64,000 nt of DNA from Trichopria drosophilae (Eukaryota > Arthropoda > Insecta > Hymenoptera > Diapriidae), in the NCBI GenBank assembly GCA_030407085.1, contig CM059585.1, forward strand, positions 110,349,501 to 110,413,500. Reading direction: 5' to 3'. The notes beneath the pieces are model-generated. The model saw nothing but the letters and a program-made list of their open reading frames with translations, ran no database searches and was not told where the DNA came from. Positions 1 to 9,111 of the stretch are shown piece after piece. A program made the translations under genes and the position numbers. Positions within the stretch are counted from its first letter, which is position 1. Each line of letters starts with the position of its first letter.

Positions 1-668
1 TGGGCGATTTTCGAGTCTATCAATGTAATTGTTGACCCGTCATCTATCAACGCAAACGTTTCTAACCTCGATACCGGTCCGTACAACGTGACGGGGAGTA
101 TTTTTAACAATACACGACCTTCGGCTAGCCATAAAACCGCTCGGTTATATTGGCGGATTTGAACGTTGTCGTTTTGTGGACGCGAGGGTTGTTTATTAAC
201 GTTGAATTGATTATTTGGTCGCGTACCCATTTCTTTTCTAAATTTCTGCGCAATATTTTCCTTCGCTAGGTTAAGACGCCTATATGTATCAACGTTATTA
301 TGCAATTTTGGATGATGGAAGTTATTACATTTGTTTACACTGTACGGACGCTTGGAATTACAGTCCGGCAATCGATGCGCATTCGAAAAACAACAAAAAC
401 AACGCCTTTCGGAACGCGCCCAATGAAACGATCGTTAATTGAAAGATCTGCGAAGGATTTACAATCGAAAATTACATGTTCTCTCCTACCGCAATAATGG
501 CAACTAATTATTTGATTTTTATAAGAATTATTTCACATAGCTACTAAATCGGAATTGTCGCGAACGCGTGGTTTTCGATTTCTCTCACGTTGTTTACGGA
601 AATCATCACGAGTTTTACGAATTTCATCGTGCGATTTTGGCACTACATTTATGCCCGCGTTGCACGAC
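1..668 (-). pseudogene. BEL/Pao retrotransposon gag C-terminus and protease fragment
   Basis: Read on the minus strand, this stretch encodes the nucleocapsid end of a BEL/Pao gag followed by the start of the A17-type aspartic protease. Visible are two zinc knuckles of the form C-x2-C-x4-H-x4-C (around 470-510 and 380-420), a further Cys/His cluster just after, and near the window edge the protease signature DDGST. The first and second knuckles lie in different frames, so at least one 1-nt indel breaks the frame near 440. The upstream gag is interrupted at about 668 by the poly-C minisatellite, and the rest of the polyprotein lies beyond base 1. The family is known from domesticated and active insect LTR elements; this copy is broken here. 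Confidence 0.75.
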
Positions 669-670
669 CC

Positions 671-1168
671 ACCCCCCCCCCCCCCCACCCCCCCCCCCCC
701 CCACCCCCCCCCCCCCCCACCCCCCCCCCCCCCCACCCCCCCCCCCCCCCACCCCCCCCCCCCCCCACCCCCCCCCCCCCCCACCCCCCCCCCCCCCCAC
801 CCCCCCCCCCCCCCACCCCCCCCCCCCCCCACCCCCCCCCCCCCCCACCCCCCCCCCCCCCCACCCCCCCCCCCCCCCACCCCCCCCCCCCCCCACCCCC
901 CCCCCCCCCCACCCCCCCCCCCCCCCACCCCCCCCCCCCCCCACCCCCCCCCCCCCCCACCCCCCCCCCCCCCCACCCCCCCCCCCCCCCACCCCCCCCC
1001 CCCCCCACCCCCCCCCCCCCCCACCCCCCCCCCCCCCCACCCCCCCCCCCCCCCACCCCCCCCCCCCCCCACCCCCCCCCCCCCCCACCCCCCCCCCCCC
1101 CCACCCCCCCCCCCCCCCACCCCCCCCCCCCCCCACCCCCCCCCCCCCCCACCCCCCCCCCCCCCCAC
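671..1168. repeat. Perfect 16-bp poly-C minisatellite, 31 units
   Basis: An A followed by 15 C recurs with exact 16-bp spacing from 671 to 1167, with no substitution or length change visible. Because 16 is not a multiple of 3, all frames stay open and give Pro/His/Thr (plus) or Gly/Trp/Val (minus) chains; these are not proteins. The G-rich minus strand could form quadruplexes and the C-rich strand i-motifs. Long homopolymer arrays are also where assemblies fail. Confidence 0.95.
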
Positions 1169-2178
1169 ATACGATCGCTGTTTGGACGATACCATCTCTT
1201 TGTCGAAGCCACATATCTTGGAAAACCGAAGTGATTCGCAGTCGACAACAGGGTTCGGATCAGAAGCTAGTGAATACAGTGACTCGTGATCGTGCTCTTG
1301 CTAAACGCAGTGAATCACTCGTGAAATAAAAAAGAAAAGGGGGACTCCGGAATAGTTCTACGTCGATTTCATTTTGTACTGACCTTGGTTCCGAAAGCTT
1401 GCTCGTTCTGTTTAATTTATTGTAAAAACAAAAAAGTGATTAATTCTCGGGGATTTATTTTTTTGGTGTGTACGACATAGATATTGATTTATCCGAGTTG
1501 TGTACGGGTTTGAACTTAGTTGTCTTAAGACGAAGTCGTGTCTTTCGCCGGAATTGTTCTCCGACGTATTCGTAATTCGTCAAAGAAGGTTCATCGAGTT
1601 CGAGGTTATACCAATTCCCAGGTTCGGAGCCTGATTGCGTGTCAGTTATCATATAAGCACTCGTCGTAGTTCGAATTCAAAGGTCGTACACCGAAATTAG
1701 TTTTTCTTTGCTTTGTATCGAGTTAGTTGATTAATTCGTTAGATCGGTTTCGAGGTCGAATTTTTTATATAACGTAGCCGAGAATAGTGTTCGGTTTAAG
1801 AAGTACGTGGTGAATATACATGATCTCGGTTCATGCGGATTTGCGAATTTTGTGATTTTAGGTTAAGGCGTGCGAGTGTGAAGTGTAAAGGGCTTCGTAA
1901 AGATTGTATGAATCAAGTTAAAATTGAACAATTTCTCCGCCCCCCCCCCACATGATTCGACCTACTGTGTCCGAATCTGAACAACGATCTGTGATCTCGC
2001 AAGAATAAAAGAAATAATAAATAATAAGTTGACGTGCGAGTATTAATGATGTATGACGTATAAAAAAATCTAATATAATAAATGAAAATGATTTGATTGA
2101 ACTTAACCTAACATGCCTATGTACAATAAATTTATAATACATTATTTACAATAAAAACAAAAAAGAATATTATAATTT
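1169..2178 (+). other. Probable Gypsy-type 5' LTR and leader, plus unassigned sequence
   Basis: This kilobase lies between the minisatellite and a tRNA primer site, so its right part should be a 5' LTR. The 3' boundary would be immediately before 2179. The 5' boundary cannot be fixed because no second LTR copy is in the window; an AGT near 1435 would suit Gypsy-type AGT...ATT termini but this is a guess. AT-rich AATAAA-type signals cluster at 2006-2030. No gene is recognised. Confidence 0.35.
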
Positions 2179-2196
2179 TGGCGCCCAACGTGGGGC
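2179..2196 (+). other. Primer binding site complementary to tRNA-Lys
   Basis: TGGCGCCCAACGTGGGGC is complementary to the CCA-bearing 3' end of insect tRNA-Lys, as used by many Gypsy elements. It lies 117 bp before the gag start, the expected place after a 5' LTR, and fixes plus orientation for this element. Confidence 0.8.
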
Positions 2197-2312
2197 ACAG
2201 TGAATTGAAATTGGAGAAATTGTTTGGTTATCGGGGAAGCCCTTTTTTGTATAAATTGAATGTAGTTGTAGTTTCGTGATTTTAAAAGAAAATAATAATA
2301 ATATAATATACG

Positions 2313-3521
2313 ATGGCATCGGAGATGCACTCCGATGAAATGAGGGAAGAGCTTGCTCGAGTGCGAATCCAAGCTCAAGCCAATGGACAAGAAAATGATG
2401 TGCTACGGAAGGAAGTGGAGAGGCTTAAAGCAGAGCTACGTCGGCAAAAGCAAACAATCGCTGTCTGTGTTGGTGAGCCATCTGCCCCGGAAATGATTGA
2501 CGTGAGTGTAAATACTTCTAATATTGATAATATTGATCGGGTTCAAACGAATGTAAATATATTATCGGAGTCAGTTGATCGGTATCCCCAAAATAATAAC
2601 ATTAGACAACCGACTTATTCGAACATGGGAAATGATTTGTTAACAAACTTAATGTCCTTTTTTCAAAATCATTCGGTTATGATGACAATGCCTACTTTTA
2701 GTGGTCGCCAAGATAATCCTTTAAAATTTTTAAATGATCTCGAGAAACATTTTATTCGAAATAATGTACAGGAAAACCAAAAGGTGATACTTCTCGAAGA
2801 TGCTTTGACGCAATCTGCTAAAATTTGGCTTGATTCTCGACTGTATCCTTTCATGACGTATGATGAGTTTAAAAAAGAATTTTTAGAAACGTATTATTCC
2901 ATCGAAGCACGAGCTAAAGTAAAAAGTGATTGGTCGGATCGTAGGTATCGTCCTGAAAATCATTCCTTGCAGGAATATTTTACCGAACAATTAAGAACTG
3001 CTCGTTATTTTTCGCCACGAATGGATCAGTACGAAACAAATTATATTATTGTCAAGCAATTACCACCGCGTGTCAGGGATATCTTGGCCACCGTAGATTA
3101 TTCACAGACTGAGAATATTTTAAGATCATTGGCACGATTGGACGAGTCGTGGAAAGAAAATCATTCGTATAGCCAAGTTAAAGCTCATAATAACAAAGCG
3201 CAGCTGAATTTCGTGAGTGACCGGAAGGGAGATAATTCGCAATTAGGAAAAGGTGAGGGTTCGGGAGGACCTCAGTTTCGTCCTTATCAGCGAGTCGATA
3301 AAGCCCCTCCTGAAAATTGGCGTGATCGTGGCGGTTCGAAGGGAGTAACAGTATACTCTAATTCAAAAAATTCAAAAACGCAAGATGTCCGGGAAAATTG
3401 TTCAAATGAACCTAGAAACTTTAATTCAAATTCGCAGAATTCTCGAAATGGCGAAAGAAGGGAGGGGGAGCAGTCTCATATATGCCCTACCAATGTTCGA
3501 GTACCGATTATGGTTGGTTAA
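2313..3521 (+). CDS. Gypsy-like gag, element truncated after it
   Basis: A 402-codon frame opens 117 bp after the primer site. Residues about 5-50 are a charged heptad-like coiled coil. From about residue 127 a retrotransposon gag core is recognisable (PTFSGRQDNPLKFL, then a helical W/Y-rich region to about 290). The tail is rich in Arg, Gly, Ser and Asn, as expected of an RNA-binding gag end, but no complete CCHC knuckle follows. The frame stops at 3521, where the sequence turns into unrelated AT-rich repeat, and no protease, RT or integrase is found downstream, so the element was truncated or interrupted here. Gag would package the element RNA. The family call rests on the gag core and the tRNA-Lys site. 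Confidence 0.7.
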   Translation: MASEMHSDEMREELARVRIQAQANGQENDVLRKEVERLKAELRRQKQTIAVCVGEPSAPEMIDVSVNTSNIDNIDRVQTNVNILSESVDRYPQNNNIRQPTYSNMGNDLLTNLMSFFQNHSVMMTMPTFSGRQDNPLKFLNDLEKHFIRNNVQENQKVILLEDALTQSAKIWLDSRLYPFMTYDEFKKEFLETYYSIEARAKVKSDWSDRRYRPENHSLQEYFTEQLRTARYFSPRMDQYETNYIIVKQLPPRVRDILATVDYSQTENILRSLARLDESWKENHSYSQVKAHNNKAQLNFVSDRKGDNSQLGKGEGSGGPQFRPYQRVDKAPPENWRDRGGSKGVTVYSNSKNSKTQDVRENCSNEPRNFNSNSQNSRNGERREGEQSHICPTNVRVPIMVG

Positions 3522-3701
3522 ATTTACTACCTGTTTCAATGGTTATATTTACCACCTTAAACGCTGTTGGCAACTATTTAGATAGTAAATGTGACTATCC
3601 GTATAGTGGGTATTTCAAGTGCACACGCGCGTTCCAAAATCTCGTCATTTAGTATATATATTCGCCTTTCTCGATGGGATGTCTTTGAGACCTTTAGATG
3701 T
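3522..3701. other. Junction sequence right of the gag fragment
   Basis: No gene is seen. The GATAGTAAA-type words here recur at 5220-5350, suggesting that 3522-5400 was inserted as one composite unit, but matching termini were not found. Confidence 0.3.
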
Positions 3702-5060
3702 ACAAAAATAACAAATAAATAATTTAAAAACTACATTTTGACTTTATTCCATTACAATAATCAACGATATAAAGAATTTAGATCTCATTCCATTTTTCGA
3801 TGGAAGTTATATCAACGATATAACAATTTAAGTCTAATTCCTCTTTTCGATGGGAGTTGTATCATCGATATAAGAAAATACAATTTAGGCTGCAAATTGT
3901 GATATAAATATGTTATTAATTACATTTGCACTCTTTAAAAGTAATATTATTAGTTTCGTAATCATCGGTTGCTTCTTTTCAAGAAAAAATGCATTTTTTG
4001 TTTCTTCGTCGAAAGTCCACTCGGAGCCCAATTTCACCAGAGTTTTGTATTAACTATTTCACTACCTTAAAAGTAACTAATTGATATCAAACTACTTGGA
4101 ATAGTTTCAGAAGAGTAAAATCTACCAAGTTTCATGGTTGTATTAGAATTTTTAGCACTATTTCCATTTTTATGTGCCAAACCTGATTTAACCAAACCTG
4201 ATAAAAAACAGTTGCTTGGTATGCAATAAAAATGGAAATTGTGCTAAAAATTCTAATATAACTATGAAACTTGGTAGATTTTGCTCTTCTGAAACTATTC
4301 CAAGTAGTTTGATATCAATCAATTGTTTTTAAAGTAGTGAAAAAGTTAATACAAAATGCATTTTTTGTTTCTTTGTGAAAAGTCCACTCGCAGTTGTATT
4401 TCATCAAAATGTTGTATTAACTTTTTCACTGACTTGAAAGCAACTCATTGATATCAAACTACTTGTAATACTCTCAGAAGAGCAAAATCTACCAAATTTC
4501 ATGGTCATATTAGAATTTTTAGCACAATTTCAATTTTTATAACATACCAAGCAACTGTTTTTTATCAGGTTTGGTTAAAGCACATAAAAATGGAAATTGT
4601 GCTAAAAATTCTAATACAACCAGGAAACTTGGTAGATTTTACTCTTCTGAAACTATTCCAAGTATTTGATATCAATTAGTTACTTTTAAGGTAGAGAAAA
4701 AGTTAATACAAACTAGTGAAATTGGGCTCCTAGTGGACTTTCGAAGAAGAAACAAAAACTGCATTTTCTTTTTAAAAGATGAAACCGATGATTAACAAAC
4801 TAATAATATTACTTGTAAAGAGTGCAAAATGTAATTAATAACATATCTATATCACAATTTGCAGCCTAAATTGTATTTTCTTATATCGATGATACAACTC
4901 CCATCAAAAAGAGGAATTAGCTGACTTAAATTCTTATATCGTTGATATAACTTCCATCGAAAAAAGGAATTAGACCTAAATTCTTAGATCGTTGAAATAA
5001 TTCCCATCGAAAGAAGGAATTACATTTAAATTCTTGTATCTTTGAAATACCTCCCATGCG
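3702..5060. mobile_element. Nested palindromic (foldback-type) element, copy 1
   Basis: The left arm, starting near 3702, returns as its reverse complement up to about 5000. Inside each half is a second inverted repeat (for example 4017-4190 against 4200-4350, then again to 4735), giving a four-fold palindrome. The outer arms carry roughly 47-bp sub-repeats containing a TATATCGTTGATATAA-like core. No transposase frame is present, so it is non-autonomous. A second copy lies at 35118-36388 with the same internal order, which supports mobility or duplication. Confidence 0.8.
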
Positions 5061-5400
5061 AGGTGATCAGCTGATACAACTTTTGTAAGTTATGACGCTC
5101 TTATGGAACTGTTCGCAATGGGACAAGAGAAAGAGAGTGAGAGTGGAAAGTAGCGCACATGTGTGCACGAGAAAGAAACATACAGATAGTATTTCCAACT
5201 AACTGTCCAACACGTGGATGTAAACATTTCGAAAGTGTCTGGCGGTACTATCTAGGTATAGTAAAATCCGTGCATCACAGAAGCTTACTATCTAAAGATA
5301 GTAAATGCTACCAGCTGGAGATAACTAGGTCAAATTTTACTATCTAATTAGTAAATTTTACTACTTTAGTGATTCCGCCAGCCAACTATTTTTCTCCGTG
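5061..5400. repeat. Repeat fragment shared with 54595-54690
   Basis: The last ~95 bp (5310-5400), ending in GCCAGCCAACTATTTTTCTC, recur nearly unchanged at about 54597-54690, marking the end of a dispersed element. The preceding part holds several TACTATCTA/TAGATAGTA inverted words. Bases 5401-5690 show no feature. Confidence 0.6.
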
Positions 5401-5692
5401 TATAATTAGTATTAATATGTTTTTGAATTATGTTTGTGTTCTCATGAAGTTTACAGTATATTGAAATTATTGATTATCAAGCATTGAAGCTTTTACGTCA
5501 GGAAAAAAATAATTGTAAGTGAGGATGTTTTGAAAAAAATTCAGAGTTATTTTAAATATCTGCCCAGCAAACGAAAAAGAATTGAGTAGCATGAATACTT
5601 GTCATTCCTTCCACTCAATTTCTTGATAAAGAATATTGAAATGGACTGAAAAGAATTTGATTAATTACATAATTCATCCTCATAATAATCAA

Positions 5693-5949
5693 TCAATTTT
5701 CGTTTGCTAGGATAAAAAGCAATATATAAATTGAAAATGAACGTTCACTGGCAAATGTGCCGTTCATAATTAATAAACTTATTTTTATGAAACCTTTAGC
5801 ATAGTCATGGTCTTCTCGTATAGAGCGCAAATGGTCCATTTCCTCGTCAGCTCTGGTGAATGTCTCAGGGTAGGACACGTGGACTGGCTCGGAAAATTCA
5901 GATACCGAACAGGAAGAGGAAGTTGTCCCGATCAATTTTTCCGTTAAAC
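5693..5949 (-). CDS. FLYWCH-MULE gene, last recognised exon
   Basis: Acceptor TTTCCAG precedes 5949 and the frame (phase 1 from the previous exon) stays open to a stop at 5693. The first ~57 residues are acidic and Ser/Thr-rich (TEKLIGTTSSS ... EEMDHLRSIREDHDYAK). The last ~28 residues are hydrophobic and may be read-through into an intron, because a weak donor (AAAG followed by GTTTCA) lies after the acidic part. It joins exon 6369-6581 in phase. Confidence 0.55.
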
Positions 5950-6368
5950 CTGGAAACATCAGTAATGGCAACAGTGAATTTTCATGTAATTGAAAATGCT
6001 GCGTACTGTATGGGGTTCATATTAATCTATTGCATTTACACCACTCACGAGCCGCAAATAGTCTGATATTTACCACTATTACTGGAGTGATATATGTGTG
6101 AATTCCATTTTCGAAATTCATTTATTCTGCATTGTTTTGGATATATGCAACTGTATAGTAAATGGTTTATTTGACCACTTAACAAATGCAATTAAACATG
6201 AACCTATTTCAATAATTCTCACAGAATTCAAATCCAAAGCATTTAATGTATTTCAATATTATATCGAAATCTATATAAAAATATTTTTCAATCGATTCTT
6301 GTTTACTAGGCAATTAAAACACCACAGTAAACTGTTAAAGTAAAAAGTAATAAAGTTACGTATCTTAC

Positions 6369-6581
6369 TTTGAATTTTCTCCCACGTTACACCAATTAAT
6401 TCGGAGGCCATGTCCACCATAACTGTAATTGGGCACCCGCCTTCTCTTATTGTTGCCCAAAACATTTTGACGGCTTGTTCCTTGGCCGCATCCAGACGTC
6501 GCAGACATGTTGTGCTCGCCTGCCGTTCTTCCTGGAGTCGGCGCAAATTTGAATCCGTAAAGATTTCATTCTTCAGTTTAT
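6369..6581 (-). CDS. FLYWCH-MULE gene, exon B
   Basis: The exon is bounded by acceptor ATTTTAG before 6581 and donor GTAAGA after 6369. It is 213 nt, phase 1 to phase 1, with no stop. It encodes a basic/acidic helical stretch beginning DKLKNEIF, the usual continuation after the MULE C-terminal helices. The first codon (GAT, Asp) is formed with the last base of exon 7768-8107, which supports the join. The ~1.2-kb intron to exon 7768-8107 shows no other feature. Confidence 0.65.
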
Positions 6582-7767
6582 CTAAAATTTGCATAATTTA
6601 TAATAGCTTCATGAAATGTATACACTACTTGCAACGTCTTGTATGTCGTCATTTTCATACATTTTTAATGTTATCTTGAAAATTTAATATTATCCAGCAA
6701 ACAAAACATAAACGAAAAGAAAGTTTGTACTCTTCAAATTAAATTTAGTGAGGGATAACATACAAATGGACTGAAAGAAATTTGTACATGAGGTAGGTTA
6801 TTCCCATTCTTTGATATGAACGGAAAGCAAAAGGTTATATTCGTCTTATAGAATTGGCATGAATAAAAGGAGGCCTCCGTAACTGCATGTATTTACAGGA
6901 AAACAAATTGTAACCAGCCGATTTCTCTTACCGAATGTAAGGAAATTAAGAATAGCAAATATTTGCACGTGGTACCCCTGCCGGAAAAAATCGATAGAAA
7001 ACAATTGAATCCTGCACATTTCTTACAGTAATTAATAAGTTTTAATAGTTGTACCTATTAACACATTAAAATCATATATTTAGCTATGCGGGTAATTCAC
7101 ATAACTGTACGTTTTAAAGTTCATTGAATGATCCATATTGCCAATTATTGTATTTGAATATGGCAGTCCGTAGAAACTTATTGACTGGCGATATGTAGAC
7201 TTCACAATACAAATTAAATACGTTCGAATATGTTTTTTTACGTATCACTACAGCCGTGTAATTTCAGTTTTACCGACAGGTGTTCTTTCATCTCAAGTTG
7301 CAAACATGTATATGACGGTGCTCAGTGTCGATTAGTACATATGAAGCACTTCTTTATATCATTGTATGTAATATACTGAACGATATAAATACATGCATGC
7401 GTAATTATGATTAATATAGCGACTAAGATTATAGAGTGTGAATGTATGCGAATTAAGTTTTTATGTATGTATTGTGATATAAGTAGATACATTGTGCGGT
7501 TAGGTTTGTAGTAATGCTGCTGAAGAGCTGGCGTTACTACATTAATAGTATTAAAACTTATTAAGTATTAAATGAATAGGTTTCAATTGATTCATAACAA
7601 TATACATATAGTAAATGAACTACAGAAAACTATTGAAACACATATTATAGGGTTTTGAATGTGTTTTCTGAATCGACTTTTACTATAGAGAATATGTTTT
7701 TACTTATTCAAATTTTATAGGGAAAATCGTATTTTGCTATAAATCTTGTTGCATTTACTGAACTCAC

Positions 7768-8107
7768 CCAGGAAGTGGTCCACAGTTGGATTTGCCCGCA
7801 CAATGGAACTTAATTGCCTATGGTAGGATTCCAGGAAATTATTTGTTCTGTGTGCAAGACCAAATGTGCTAAAGTGCCTTGGTTTCACGACCTGAATCCA
7901 CTGCTTCTTATAATATTCGATAAAAGTTTGCCATATGCAAAAGACATCCCGCGGCATTGTCGCAACCATTGCATTAAAGCCCTCCTCGATTTGATTTTGC
8001 GGAAGGAAGGCAAGACCCATAAATTTATGCAAAATCTTGCGATGCTCTGGTTGTTCCAGGAAGACTTTGAGCCCTTGCCTTCTACTATCCGCCTGTCTTC
8101 TTAAGGC
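7768..8107 (-). CDS. FLYWCH-MULE gene, exon A (MULE C-terminal half)
   Basis: The exon runs from acceptor TATCACAG to donor GGTGAGT, 340 nt, phase 0 to phase 1, open throughout. It encodes ALRRQADSRRQG, then KILHKFMGLAFLPQNQIEEG and RTNNFLESYHRQLSSIVRANP. This is the insect MULE transposase segment after the Cys/His motif, and the Glu of NNFLES is the likely third catalytic acid. The 5' end joins directly in phase to the exon at 13162-13362 (FFHYCQ then ALRRQ), so a ~5-kb intron separates them. Confidence 0.75.
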
Positions 8108-8460
8108 CTGTGATATACCGAGAAGCAAATAATTCTGTCAGTGAAAGTATATTTACTTACATATATCAGAAGGTTGACCGTAATGGAAAATAGTATCAAT
8201 TTTTGGAAGCTGCGGGATGACAATAATGTCAACGTAACTGCATGATTGCGAAAGTAATAAATGTATGTATAAATTAAACAAGAAATCATGGTGTTAACCA
8301 ATGAGGAAATTTAATGCTGCAGTTAACTACTAGACGGATGTATTACCAAGTACATGAGAAAGATTTAAATTTAACAAATCTAACTTACGCCCCACACAGG
8401 GACGAATCGCGAATCTAGCAAGACAAAACTATTTAATTCATACTGATTTTAATTACACTT
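8108..8460. other. Intron sequence without features
   Basis: Intron sequence of the FLYWCH-MULE gene. A minus-strand FHYGQ word at about 8190 is discussed under rejected items. Confidence 0.5.
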
Positions 8461-8905
8461 GATACCTAGGGGTTTTCGGGGTCGCTGATTTCGAATTCGA
8501 TATCAGTTTTTCAAAATTCAAAATGGCGGACTCAATATGGCGAACACTTTTATGAAAAATTCATCGGATTTGCTTATAACTCGTTACTCGGGGGTTTTCG
8601 GGGTCGCTGATTACGAACCCGATATCAGATTTTCGAAATTCCAAATGGCGGATCCAATATGGCGGATGATTTAGGAAGAAAATTATACATTGCCCTAAAA
8701 TTTAGTATCTAGGAGTTTTTGGGGTGGTTGATTTCAAATTCGATATCAGATTCTGAACATTCAAAATGGTGGATCCAATATGGCGGGCGATTTGGGAAGA
8801 AAATTATGGCTTGTACTGAAATTTGGTATATTAGGGTTTTTAAGGCCACTGGTTACGAATCGGACATTAGATTTTCAAATTTCAAAATGGCGGATTTAAT
8901 TGAGA
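8461..8905 (+). repeat. Four tandem ~120-bp ATGGCGG repeats
   Basis: Four direct units start near 8469, 8591, 8711 and 8832. Each reads GGGGTCGCTGATTACGAAT-like, then GATATCAGATTTTC, then AAAATGGCGGATCCAATATG with decay toward the right. The same module is scattered through the window, often as inverted pairs (12216, 17786, 20770, 21035, 23990, 30603 and 46560). AAAATGGCGG resembles the YY1/Pho core. Confidence 0.85.
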
Positions 8906-9111
8906 CAACAATAGGACTACTTAAGAACTTATAATTACAATATTTTCTTACATTTCTAATTAAAATTAATCAATATCAAGTGTTGATATATTATATAATG
9001 AATTATTTCCTTATTCTTGAATTAGTTAAATTATGTATCGTCTACACAACATACATTTAATAACTTATATTATCAACCTATAACAATTTATAGCAATCTA
9101 AATAATCTGTA

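Noticed and set aside
533..1329. Long glycine- or proline-rich frames in several reading frames
   Set aside because: They are translations of the 16-bp poly-C repeat, open in every frame because the unit cannot contain a stop.
8170..8260. Minus-strand FHYGQ word with a GTAAGTA donor just before the MULE exon at 7768-8107
   Set aside because: Its frame does not match the next exon, while FFHYCQ at 13162 joins in phase with a complete conserved motif; taken as coincidence.
8461..8905. CRISPR-like array
   Set aside because: Direct ~120-bp repeats without unique spacers in a eukaryotic TE region; the same applies to the other tandem arrays.
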